Of a stretch of DNA of 64,000 bases, positions 8,511 through 18,278 are shown piece after piece (the first letter of the stretch is position 1; every line of letters begins with the position of its first letter). Source of the stretch: Gelidibacter salicanalis (GTDB lineage: Bacteria > Bacteroidota > Bacteroidia > Flavobacteriales > Flavobacteriaceae); the NCBI RefSeq assembly GCF_007997285.1, contig NZ_VORX01000003.1, forward strand, positions 620,001 to 684,000. Reading direction: 5' to 3'. Position numbers and translations under genes: made by a program. The notes beneath the pieces are model-generated. The model was not told the DNA's origin. It searched no databases and worked only from the letters and a program-made list of their open reading frames with translations.

Positions 8511-9010
8511 TTAATGTTCTTTGTAGCATAAAGACGCAACTAGAAGTATGAAATTTTAAAAATTTTTAGCAATAAATTATTGATAATCGATAATTTATTT
8601 CATTAGTGTCCGATAAAAATAAATAATAAATTAACAAACTCATTTAAAGCAATGGACATTAGCAGATTTCCGAAATGAGACCTTGCATTTTAGAAACTGT
8701 TTCTACCGAGAGGGAATGTGCGATTTTAATTTAAATGATCGTTGTTTGTCAGTGAGTTGCAAACAAGTCTTAATTCTTTATTCTAACAGCGCAAGCGGTC
8801 TTGATTCTTTATCGGACAACAATGAATTTATTTATATTTGTTATTGAAAAACGATAATTTTATTGTTTTGATAAGAAATCACTTTTAAATTTATCTAATG
8901 TAATTATTTGGATTTTATAATCTTTCTATCTTCAAGCTTTATCATATTATGGATGACATATTGAAAGAAGGTAGCTTATGTTTAAAAGATAAAATGCTTA
9001 CAATCTAGTT
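8511..9010. other. 500-bp intergenic region between bioF and DUF2975 gene
   Basis: This divergent spacer must hold promoters for bioF (minus) and the DUF2975/XRE pair (plus). It is mostly AT-rich and contains the MITE-like element at 8601-8824. No ORF with protein-like sequence was found and no strong TAnnTTTG box could be fixed. Confidence 0.6.
8592..8833. mobile_element. MITE-like element with 17-bp terminal inverted repeats and 9-bp target duplication
   Basis: The element spans 8601-8824. Its left end reads CATTAGTGTCCGATAAA and its right end, reverse-complemented, CATTGTTGTCCGATAAA, so 15 of 17 bases match. Directly outside, AATTTATTT occurs at 8592-8600 and again at 8825-8833, which fits a 9-bp target-site duplication. 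The 190-bp interior has no ORF. Such a structure is a non-autonomous transposon or an internally deleted IS; 9-bp duplications occur in several IS families including IS4 relatives. The family was not identified. Confidence 0.7.
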
Positions 9011-9487
9011 ATGAAGAAAATTAAAATTTTAAACGGCTTTGTTTTATTCCTGATTTTAATGAATCTTGTTTTTTTCGTTGGAAATCTATATATCTCAAGC
9101 TTCACAGAATTTGGTGCAGGTATCAACAAAATAGATGAAAAACTAATTTTAGGTTCTCATACGAGAGATATCCAATCTATTTTTTCTTTCATTTTAATCT
9201 TCGGATTAATCTATATTTATTTAGGGTTGAAAAAAGTTGTTCAAGAGGGATATTTTATTGAACATAACGTCAAGGTTTTTAAAATTGCAGGTACGTTTTT
9301 TATTATTTCTGGAATAGCTCGTCTGAGTCTAGAATCATATTTGTTTTATGCTACGCAGGATGTTACTCATTTAGGTTTTATGGGTCAAGATATGTTTGTT
9401 TTGCTCATTGGTTATGGTCTTTTTATTATAGCTGATATTACCGAAAATGGAAGTTTAATGCAGCAAGACAATGAATTAACCATTTAA
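9011..9487 (+). CDS. DUF2975-type membrane protein
   Basis: The 158-residue protein has four predicted membrane segments: near 7-27 (LNGFVLFLILMNLVFFVGNLY), 57-73, 94-112 and 126-142. The pattern and length match DUF2975 proteins, which are typically encoded just before a small Cro/CI-type regulator. That regulator follows here after two bases, so the pair is one transcription unit. In characterised Gram-positive relatives such pairs are thought to be self-regulating membrane/regulator units, but function is not established. Confidence 0.8.
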   Translation: MKKIKILNGFVLFLILMNLVFFVGNLYISSFTEFGAGINKIDEKLILGSHTRDIQSIFSFILIFGLIYIYLGLKKVVQEGYFIEHNVKVFKIAGTFFIISGIARLSLESYLFYATQDVTHLGFMGQDMFVLLIGYGLFIIADITENGSLMQQDNELTI

Positions 9488-9489
9488 GC

Positions 9490-9696
9490 ATGTCCATAAT
9501 AATCAATCTTGACCTCATACTAGAGAAAAGAGGTATGAAAAGTAACGAGCTAGCGGATTCCATTGGTATTACTCCCGCCAATCTTTCCATTTTAAAAACG
9601 GGTAAAGCGAGAGCCATTCGGTTTTCAACTTTAGACGCTATTTGTAAAGCCTTGGATTGTCAACCGGGAGATATTTTAGAGTTTATTGAGGAGTAG
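9490..9696 (+). CDS. Small Cro/CI-family (XRE) transcriptional regulator
   Basis: The 68-residue protein is a single helix-turn-helix domain of the YozG type: LILEKRGMKSNELADSIGIT, then PANLSILKTGKARAIRFSTL, ending LDCQPGDILEFIEE. Only the DNA-binding domain is present. It is two bases downstream of the DUF2975 gene and almost certainly regulates its own operon, perhaps in response to a signal through the membrane partner. Confidence 0.9.
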   Translation: MSIIINLDLILEKRGMKSNELADSIGITPANLSILKTGKARAIRFSTLDAICKALDCQPGDILEFIEE

Positions 9697-9703
9697 TTCT
9701 GTA

Positions 9704-9738
9704 CAGACCTCACAGGTTTTAAAAACCTGTGAGGTCTA
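9704..9738. repeat. Perfect 16-bp palindrome (interspersed repeat type C, possible terminator)
   Basis: AGACCTCACAGGTTTT (9705-9720) is followed by its exact reverse complement within 9721-9737. It lies just after the XRE gene. Palindromes built on ACCTGTGAGG/ACCTGTCAGG are common interspersed repeats in flavobacterial genomes. It could also act as a transcription stop, although no long T-run follows. Confidence 0.7.
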
Positions 9739-9786
9739 AGAAAGGAATCTAAAACATTGTATATTTGAGAATCAAAATTTTAAATT

Positions 9787-11574
9787 ATGGTTCGTATTAT
9801 TTTTGGTTTGACGTTTGTCTTATCATCATTTGTTTTTCAAGCCCAAATTTCTTCAAAGTATATTCTTTCTTTTGAGAATGCTGTTCATCATGAGGCCAAC
9901 ATTCAAGCAAATTTCACAAATTTAAAATCTGAAACGGCAACGTTTCGGATGAGCAGGTCGTCCCCTGGACGTTATGCGTTGCATGAATTTGCAAAAAACG
10001 TATACAATGTAAAAGTAACCGATGGTAAAGGAAATGAATTGATTGCCACCAGGCCTGATCCGTATTCATGGGAAGTGAAGGGTCATGATGGAACTATTCA
10101 GGTGAGCTATACTTTGTTTGCCAACCATGGTGATGGCACTTATGCTCAAATAGATGAGACTCATGCGCATCTAAATGCCCCAGCTACCTTTATGTACGTT
10201 CCGGAACTTGAACATCAAGAAATGGAAGTCACTTTTAAGCTGAGAGATGATTTAGATTGGAAGGTGGCCACCCAATTAAAACAGCAACAAGACCAAACCT
10301 ACTACGCTAGAGATTTGCAATATTTGATGGACAGTCCTATCGAAATTGCAAATTTTAGAACCCGATCTTTTGACCTAAAAGGACAAAATATTGTGTTGGT
10401 GCTGCATGATGAGGAAGCTTCAGACTCAGAGTTAGATATGTATTTTGAAAAGGTAAAGAAGGTAGTTTTAGAGCAAATGATGGTATTTGGCGAACTTCCA
10501 ACCTTTGATTACGGCGAGTATCTATTCTTAGCCTGCTATATGCCCAATGCTTCTGGTGATGGCATGGAACACCGTAATTCCACTTCAATACCAAGTTCGA
10601 GGAGTTTGACCCAAGGTGGGATGGACGGAAATATAGGCACTGTGGCGCACGAATTTTTTCATTGTTGGAATGTGGAACGTTTACGTCCAAAATCCTTGGA
10701 GCCTTTCGATTTTTCAAAAGCCAATATGAGTGGCGATTTATGGTTTGCTGAAGGATTTACCAGTTATTACGACGATCTATCTTTAGTGCGATCAGGAATC
10801 ATAAGTAGGGAAGAATACTTGAAAGGGTTGGCAGGAACCTTCAATTACGTTTGGACCTCTCCGGGACGACAATTCTTTAATCCTATTGAAATGAGTTACC
10901 AAGCACCGTTTGTGGATGCGGCGAGATCTGTTGACGAAACCAATAGAGAGAACACTTTTATTTCTTATTATTCGTACGGCAGTATGTTAGGTTTGGCGCT
11001 TGATATGTTTCTCAGGGCAGAAGACCTAACTTTGGATGCTTATATGAGGTCAATTTGGAAGCAGTATGGAAAGCCTGAAACCCCTTATACTGTAGCGCAA
11101 TTACAGCAAAGTTTGAGTGATTTTGCAGGACAGCAATTTGCAAATGACTTCTTTGGAAATTATATTCATAAGAGTGGAATGCCAGATTTTGAAAGCCTAT
11201 TGAAAAACATGGGAATAATTTTGGAGACAAAAGATGCTATTGATTTTGGTGCCATGGTCAGAAGCCAGAGATTAGTTAATAACCCTAAGATGGGCTCCTC
11301 GGCTTATAAAGCAGGCTTCCAGAAAGGCGATAAGCTCCTTCAAGTTGGGGCGGTAATGCTAGACGGCAACGTGAGTATCAATTCCGTACTAAGCACGTTT
11401 AAAACAGGTGATAAGGTGGCTGTAAAGGTGGAGCGCCACGGCAGTGAAAAAGAATTGTCCCTAATTATTGGAACAGAAATCTCCTATAAGCTGCACTATA
11501 TGGAGGGCAGTGCTAAAGAATTCACCAAAAAAATTAAGGAGCAGCAAGCCGATTGGTTAAATAGTAAAGTATAA
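9787..11574 (+). CDS. M61-family metallopeptidase with PDZ domain, exported
   Basis: The 595-residue protein starts with a signal peptide (MVRIIFGLTFVLSSFVFQAQ), so it acts in the periplasm or outside. An N-terminal beta domain precedes the gluzincin catalytic region with zinc motif HEFFH (288-292) and third ligand Glu322 in LWFAEGFTSYYDD. A GNIGTVAH segment leads into the helix. A PDZ-like domain follows near residues 500-565 (MGSSAYKAGFQKGDKLLQVG). This architecture is that of the M61 glycyl-aminopeptidase-like family. Substrate in this organism is unknown. A hairpin terminator follows eight bases after the stop. Confidence 0.9.
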   Translation: MVRIIFGLTFVLSSFVFQAQISSKYILSFENAVHHEANIQANFTNLKSETATFRMSRSSPGRYALHEFAKNVYNVKVTDGKGNELIATRPDPYSWEVKGHDGTIQVSYTLFANHGDGTYAQIDETHAHLNAPATFMYVPELEHQEMEVTFKLRDDLDWKVATQLKQQQDQTYYARDLQYLMDSPIEIANFRTRSFDLKGQNIVLVLHDEEASDSELDMYFEKVKKVVLEQMMVFGELPTFDYGEYLFLACYMPNASGDGMEHRNSTSIPSSRSLTQGGMDGNIGTVAHEFFHCWNVERLRPKSLEPFDFSKANMSGDLWFAEGFTSYYDDLSLVRSGIISREEYLKGLAGTFNYVWTSPGRQFFNPIEMSYQAPFVDAARSVDETNRENTFISYYSYGSMLGLALDMFLRAEDLTLDAYMRSIWKQYGKPETPYTVAQLQQSLSDFAGQQFANDFFGNYIHKSGMPDFESLLKNMGIILETKDAIDFGAMVRSQRLVNNPKMGSSAYKAGFQKGDKLLQVGAVMLDGNVSINSVLSTFKTGDKVAVKVERHGSEKELSLIIGTEISYKLHYMEGSAKEFTKKIKEQQADWLNSKV

Positions 11575-11581
11575 CACAAAA

Positions 11582-11610
11582 AAATCACGCTGAAAGGCGT
11601 GATTTTTTTT
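11582..11610 (+). terminator. Rho-independent terminator after M61 peptidase
   Basis: The arms AAATCACGC and GCGTGATTT enclose a 6-base loop and are followed by a run of T. It can also serve the convergent atpDC unit because the A-run on its left gives a T-run on the other strand. Confidence 0.85.
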
Positions 11611-11633
11611 ATCTTATAAGTGTTCGTTTAGTT

Positions 11634-11909
11634 TTAATCTACTAAAACAATAACGTTATTTTCTTTCATTTCTACAGTCCCGCTGTTGATATCGAGCACC
11701 CATTGGCCATCTTCTTGAACAAAGTTCTTTTCTTGTCCATCAACGAAGCTTGCATCGCCTTTAAACTTTACTTTTCCTTTACCTAGAATCGCTACAATAG
11801 CGGCGTGATTATTCAACATTTGGAATTCGCCCTCAACACCAGGTACCGTAACGCTAACAACGTTACCGCTAAATAAGGATGCTTCTGGGGATACAATTTC
11901 TAAATACAT
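11634..11909 (-). CDS. atpC: ATP synthase F1 subunit epsilon (short form)
   Basis: The protein is the N-terminal beta-sandwich of epsilon, with EIVSPEASLFSGNVVSVTVPG and GEFQMLNNHAAIVAILGKG. It is 91 residues long; the usual 130-140-residue form adds a C-terminal helical hairpin that inhibits ATP hydrolysis, and that part is absent here. Short epsilon subunits are normal in Bacteroidota. The gene follows atpD and is separated from the rest of the F1Fo genes, which are not in the window. Confidence 0.93.
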   Translation of the reverse strand: MYLEIVSPEASLFSGNVVSVTVPGVEGEFQMLNNHAAIVAILGKGKVKFKGDASFVDGQEKNFVQEDGQWVLDINSGTVEMKENNVIVLVD

Positions 11910-11985
11910 AGTTTTTTAGTTTGCAGTCCGCAGGCTGCAGTATCCAATCACTAAAGACTGAAAACTGAAGCCTACCTACTTATTT

Positions 11986-13497
<1,512 letters not shown>

Positions 13498-13577
13498 TTA
13501 TATGTTTAATGTTGAATTGAAATTTTCTGCAAAAACATTGATACCCAAACAAGTCGAATACTTAGTTTTTCGCGCTG

Positions 13578-13585
13578 CAAAGATA
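13578..13585 (-). promoter_or_regulatory. Candidate -7 element for atpD
   Basis: Read on the minus strand this is TATCTTTG, matching the Bacteroidota TAnnTTTG consensus. No good TTTG -33 box was found at 19-bp spacing, so it is a partial match. Confidence 0.5.
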
Positions 13586-13629
13586 TAGTTTTTTACCTAA
13601 TTATAAACTCCTTTATTGGCTTTTTTAAG

Positions 13630-13662
13630 CATAAAAAAACACCTTCTTTTGAAAGGTGTTTT
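13630..13662 (-). terminator. Terminator after SGNH lipoprotein gene
   Basis: AAAACACCTT pairs with AAGGTGTTTT around a short loop, and the A-run at 13633-13639 gives a T-run on the minus strand. It lies 23 bases after the stop of the SGNH lipoprotein. Confidence 0.85.
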
Positions 13663-13684
13663 GGAATCTCTATTTTACTGTAAA

Positions 13685-15301
13685 TTATCTTAAGTCTTTA
13701 CTATAGTTTGTTGGATATTCTCCTGCATTTGCCGTTACGCCAGCAGCAATAAAATTGGAGCCGTACTGAGCGTCAATGGCTTTCAGGAATTCATTGGCCA
13801 TAAGTGCATAACCTCTAGAAGTTAAATGAATTCCATCTAAACTAATAAGTCCACCACTTACTAATTTTGTATTAAAGATAAAATCGCCATCAGCAAAACC
13901 AACTGTAGATGCGGTCTCTAAAATGGTTTTAAAATCTACAAGAGCTAAATCTTTAGCGGCTGCAACGGCTGCGATAGTTTGATTGTAAGCATCAGTTGCG
14001 GCTTTAATTTCAGCTTGTTCACTTGGGATTAAAACCCATTTGTCGGCAAGTGGTAAGGTGACACCTTCTACAGAAAATTGACCTGCTAAAGCTTGAGGTA
14101 AACCTTTAGCCATTAAGGCTTGTACAGAACTCATGTTAACTGTGCCAATAACTGAACTGCTTGGTAATACTAATAAATCACTAGCTGTAGCTTGTCTTGT
14201 TTGACCATAAGTTGTAGCTAATAAATTCGCAACTAATGGGGCAGCTTGAGCTGGCAAACCAAATTGTGCAATAAATGCAGGAAATGTTGGACTTGCGTTA
14301 AGAGCGCCTTCAATTATTGGTGAAATATTCTGTAAACTTTCGTCGTAGATAACCACTGCGCTTGCTGCCGTTTCAGAAAACACAATCTGTCTGCTTGGAT
14401 CAACTTGAGCAAAAATTTGATTCAAAGCGCCAAAGATGTTATTTAATAATGGAATTTGAGGTCCGAATGCTGGATTTGCAGGACTTAGCGGTTTTGCAGG
14501 TACAGTTGTAAAATGGGCTAAGTTGGTAATGTAAGGAACGTTTGCTACAGCACCTTTAGCGCCATTGCTCGTTAATGCATCTACTGCAGCTTTAAATGAT
14601 GCTGCAAATACGTTAGGGTCTGTAATATCGTTTGAACCGTAAGTTCTTGGGTCAATATTACCCGTTTGGTTTACTCCAGTGCCTCCCGAGATTGCATAGG
14701 CTAAAACATCATTACCACCTATTTCTGATAGGGTAAAGAAGGTTGGGTTTTGAGCAACGGCATCGCCAATTACGGTGGCTGTAGCGCTTGAGGCCATGCG
14801 TCCGAAATACGGATTAGCTGCACCATACCCAGGTACTCCTAAGTGAAAACTTTTAAGGCCAGGGATGCCATAATTATTAAATGGGCCGGTTAAACGATCC
14901 GTAAGTTGTGTTGTGGGGGTCGCATCCAAAAGTTTAGGTGCAGGACTTGCTCCAGATAAATCCAGATAGAGTCTTGGAGCGACGACGGTTGTTGTTCCCA
15001 TGACAAAACCGCCAATATTATCTTTCATTAATGGTTGCATAAAAGTACCGCCTCCAACCTTAGCAAATTGCATGTTTAGGATGTTAGGAAACGAATTTTC
15101 CTGTGCTTTTATGAAAAGGGCATTGTCCGTGTATCCTGCTGAAAAGGAAGCACCAACAGCCACATATTTTGAAAAGTCTGCAGAGCCAGCAGTAAGCTCT
15201 GGCAGGGGCTCAGGAGCTGGATTGTAATCATACTCGTCATCACTACACGCTGTAAAACTGACTAAAACAGCAGACAGCAGTAAATATTTTATATTTTTCA
15301 T
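13685..15301 (-). CDS. SGNH/GDSL-type hydrolase lipoprotein
   Basis: The 538-residue protein has a lipoprotein signal ending SFTACSDDE (Cys19), so it is probably on the outer membrane. It carries the SGNH blocks: block I as VAVGASFSAGY (nucleophile Ser52, with Ala instead of the Asp of GDS), block III as EIGGNDVLAYA near 195, and block V as LDGIHLTSRGY near 500 with the catalytic Asp/His. It lies 12 bases downstream of a TonB receptor gene and shares its operon, so it may release or process a lipid-type ligand for import. Substrate is unknown. The long stretch between blocks III and V is larger than in simple esterases. Confidence 0.85.
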   Translation of the reverse strand: MKNIKYLLLSAVLVSFTACSDDEYDYNPAPEPLPELTAGSADFSKYVAVGASFSAGYTDNALFIKAQENSFPNILNMQFAKVGGGTFMQPLMKDNIGGFVMGTTTVVAPRLYLDLSGASPAPKLLDATPTTQLTDRLTGPFNNYGIPGLKSFHLGVPGYGAANPYFGRMASSATATVIGDAVAQNPTFFTLSEIGGNDVLAYAISGGTGVNQTGNIDPRTYGSNDITDPNVFAASFKAAVDALTSNGAKGAVANVPYITNLAHFTTVPAKPLSPANPAFGPQIPLLNNIFGALNQIFAQVDPSRQIVFSETAASAVVIYDESLQNISPIIEGALNASPTFPAFIAQFGLPAQAAPLVANLLATTYGQTRQATASDLLVLPSSSVIGTVNMSSVQALMAKGLPQALAGQFSVEGVTLPLADKWVLIPSEQAEIKAATDAYNQTIAAVAAAKDLALVDFKTILETASTVGFADGDFIFNTKLVSGGLISLDGIHLTSRGYALMANEFLKAIDAQYGSNFIAAGVTANAGEYPTNYSKDLR

Positions 15302-15312
15302 TGTATTATTTT

Positions 15313-18063
15313 TTATAAGTTGTTGATAGTCCAGGAAACGTAATACATTGATCCTATAGCGCCTGTACCAATAGCAGTGTTGTACTCTTTACCAAGAACG
15401 TTGGTCGCACCAAGCTTAAATATAGATTTTAAAGATGGTATGGTATAGTTAACCTGTGCATCAAGCGAGTGAAACGCTGGGATGGCACCATCACCAAAAG
15501 TAGCTTGCCAGTAGTAATCATCACTCCATCTCCAAGCGCTATTGAAGCCGAAGTTCTTAAACAAATTGGCATTACCGAAGTTAATTTTTGCTTTATGTTC
15601 TGGAGTATTGAAACTGGTCTTAAAATCTGGAAACGCAGCTTGATCGAAATCTTGTTTCGTGTACGTATAACTTCCTCCTAAATCAAAATCCCCCAATACT
15701 TTCGTGTTGATTCCGATAGAACCACCATATGAATTGACGTCAGCTTTTGAGTTGGTATAAGTTTGGTACGCTTGGAAATCTCCATTTGCAATCGCAGCGA
15801 TGGATAGTCCATTGTCTCCTGCGGTTCCGTATAAAGGAGCAACTACCACTTCACCTGAAATGAAATCTTGGTATTTGTTGTAGTAGACACTCATGTCGAT
15901 AATCACTTTATCAATTTTTCCTCTATAGCCAACTTCTGCAGTCGTAATTTTTTCAGGAGTTACTAAAGCGGAATTTCCGATTTTCAAATCGGCAGGGTTT
16001 TCAGATTGTGCAAAAGCCGTAACTGATGACGCTAAGTACGAATTGTTATAAGCAGCACCACCTGTCTGGGTTATTTGAGCAGGTTGTCCAAATCCTAATT
16101 GGCCAGCGGCACTAATGTCATAGCTTCTAGAATATCGGTCTAGGTTGCTAGGTGCAGAACCAACAAGGATGGCACGGCCGGCATCTAAACCGATAAATAA
16201 ATCTTGAGTGGTTGGGTTTCTAAATCCTGTTTGAACTGAAGCTCTGATGTTGTGATTTTGATTTACGGTAAAACCTGCAGAAAGTCTTGGAGACAAAAAG
16301 CCATCAAAAAATTCTGATTTGTCATAACGGGCAGACGCCGTTAATTTTAATTTCATCTCTGCACCCAGGTCGAAATCTTTTTGCATTTGGGTATAAATTC
16401 CAAATTCTGAATAAGGAATAGAACCATCATAATCAGTATAAATTGTTCCGGAAGAATTTAAGTCATATTTTCTATAGGACCCTCCAACTTGAATATCTAT
16501 AACGTCCCAAAGGTGGCTAAAGTTATAATTACCATCTGCATGCGTGTATTTAGACTGGTCTTTAAATTGTGATCCTTGGGAAAAATCAGGATCGGCGATA
16601 ATTCTGTTAAATGCATTTTCGAATTCAGGAGTTCCTGGTTCAAATCGGCCTGTTTCTGCTTTTGCTCTAGCGGCAGCGTGTGCTTGTGCATCCGTAGCAC
16701 CATTAAAAGTGGCACCAGCATAGGTTTGAATATACTCTCCAAACCATTGTGTGTCTGGCTTCCAGGCACGGTTAATATTAATTCCTGTAAATACCATATC
16801 ATAAGAATCTCCAGCGTTGTCGGACACTACATAGCCTCTAACGAAGAAATTATCATTTCTAACCTCAATCTTATGTTGTTGTTGTGTAAAATTAGTAATG
16901 GCGTATCGGTTTGTACCTTGATAAATAGTAGAACCTGTACCCACTTTACCGACGTACTGAATTTCAAAGTCGTTTGCCCAAGGTCTGAAGTATAATCCCC
17001 AATCTGCTTTAATGCTTTCTGCATTATAATCGGTCAAATCCCGTTCTTCATAACCTGTACGGCTCACTACCACATCCGGTACAACTCCAAGTCCTCCTGA
17101 AGCCGCTCTAATATTTGTAGATACTTCATCACCATAAATATTGTACCCGTCATAACCAATGCTTGCTCTGGTGGCTCCTGTGCCAGGCTTGCCGTCATAG
17201 TTGTTAGCGGTCCAATCCGTTCCTTTTAACCAACCAAAATTTACTTTTGCCGCAAAATGATCAGTGAATTTGTAGGCCATTCTTAGGCCTGAATCTCTGT
17301 AAGTATTATCGCCACTAGCATCTTGAGATGTGATGCCTTGTTTGTGGTAGCCACTAATCCCTTGAAAATCGAATGGATTTTTACTTCGCATAAAGAGGAT
17401 ACCGTTAAACGCATTGGCACCGTATAATGCGGATGCAGCACCCGGTAGCAACTCCACACTTAAAACGTCCGTTTCATTCATCCCCACTAAATTTCCAATG
17501 GGGAAGTTGAGGGCAGGAGAAGAGTTGTCCATGCCGTCTACCAATTGCATAAAACGCGTATTGGCAAAGGTGGCGAACCCTCTGGTATTAATAGACTTAA
17601 ATGTTAAACTGTTGGTATTGACATCAACTCCTTTTAAATTTTCAAGACCGTCATAAAAACCAGCAGAAGCCGTGTTTTTTATTTCTTTAAGGCCAAATCT
17701 CTCCACCGTAACTGGCGATTCGAAGACACGTTCAGGAGTTCTGGAAGCAGAAATGACCACCTCGTCCAAGGAGGTGCCTTCACTGAGTTTGAAATCAATA
17801 GTTTGTGTGGTAGAAGTTACTTCTTTGGTAACGGTATCAAAACCAACACTGCTCACCTGAATTTTAAACGGAGGGGTTTGACTCGCGTTTAAAGTGTAAT
17901 TCCCATCAAAATCCGATATTGTTCCAGTGCTCGTTCCTACTACAATCACGTTCGCTCCCGGTAGGGGCTGTCCGTTCGTGTCCGTTACTTTTCCAGTTAC
18001 TGTTGTTTGCGAATACGTAAGCGTAACGCAGAACAGCATCATAATTTTAAGAATTGTTTTCAT
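15313..18063 (-). CDS. TonB-dependent outer membrane receptor
   Basis: The 916-residue protein has a signal peptide (MKTILKIMMLFCVTLTYSQ), a carboxypeptidase-regulatory-like domain (about 20-105, VTGKVTDTNGQPLPGANVIV), a TonB box/plug region starting near SLDEVVISASRTPERVFESP, and a long 22-strand barrel ending in VSWTINNL. There is no SusD partner, so it is a plain TonB receptor rather than a SusC. The following gene encodes an SGNH lipoprotein in the same transcript. The ligand cannot be named; lipids or fatty acids are a guess from the neighbour. Confidence 0.9.
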   Translation of the reverse strand: MKTILKIMMLFCVTLTYSQTTVTGKVTDTNGQPLPGANVIVVGTSTGTISDFDGNYTLNASQTPPFKIQVSSVGFDTVTKEVTSTTQTIDFKLSEGTSLDEVVISASRTPERVFESPVTVERFGLKEIKNTASAGFYDGLENLKGVDVNTNSLTFKSINTRGFATFANTRFMQLVDGMDNSSPALNFPIGNLVGMNETDVLSVELLPGAASALYGANAFNGILFMRSKNPFDFQGISGYHKQGITSQDASGDNTYRDSGLRMAYKFTDHFAAKVNFGWLKGTDWTANNYDGKPGTGATRASIGYDGYNIYGDEVSTNIRAASGGLGVVPDVVVSRTGYEERDLTDYNAESIKADWGLYFRPWANDFEIQYVGKVGTGSTIYQGTNRYAITNFTQQQHKIEVRNDNFFVRGYVVSDNAGDSYDMVFTGININRAWKPDTQWFGEYIQTYAGATFNGATDAQAHAAARAKAETGRFEPGTPEFENAFNRIIADPDFSQGSQFKDQSKYTHADGNYNFSHLWDVIDIQVGGSYRKYDLNSSGTIYTDYDGSIPYSEFGIYTQMQKDFDLGAEMKLKLTASARYDKSEFFDGFLSPRLSAGFTVNQNHNIRASVQTGFRNPTTQDLFIGLDAGRAILVGSAPSNLDRYSRSYDISAAGQLGFGQPAQITQTGGAAYNNSYLASSVTAFAQSENPADLKIGNSALVTPEKITTAEVGYRGKIDKVIIDMSVYYNKYQDFISGEVVVAPLYGTAGDNGLSIAAIANGDFQAYQTYTNSKADVNSYGGSIGINTKVLGDFDLGGSYTYTKQDFDQAAFPDFKTSFNTPEHKAKINFGNANLFKNFGFNSAWRWSDDYYWQATFGDGAIPAFHSLDAQVNYTIPSLKSIFKLGATNVLGKEYNTAIGTGAIGSMYYVSWTINNL

Positions 18064-18192
18064 TTTAGGAGATTAGTTATTATGGATACCAATATAAATA
18101 ATTAAATGATACTTTGAATCGTTTTTTTTATAAAATTATGCATGCATAGTATTTTTATTCATCAAATTGCGTAAAAATTTGAGATATTCTCC

Positions 18193-18232
18193 AAAAAAAA
18201 GCCCAAAAACTAATATTTAATAGTTTTTGGGC
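18193..18232 (-). terminator. Terminator after glmS
   Basis: The arms GCCCAAAAACTA and TAGTTTTTGGGC enclose a loop of about eight bases. The A-run at 18193-18200 supplies the T-run for minus-strand transcripts from glmS. Confidence 0.9.
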
Positions 18233-18278
18233 TTGAAATGTTTAATTTTATTGTAAGACTAATAATCCAATGGTGAGC

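Noticed and set aside
8511-8600. BirA operator upstream of bioF
   Set aside because: No TTGTAAAC/GTTTACAA-type palindrome was found in the region.
11634-11909. Truncated atpC as a pseudogene
   Set aside because: Short epsilon subunits without the helical hairpin are normal in Bacteroidota, and the gene ends cleanly.
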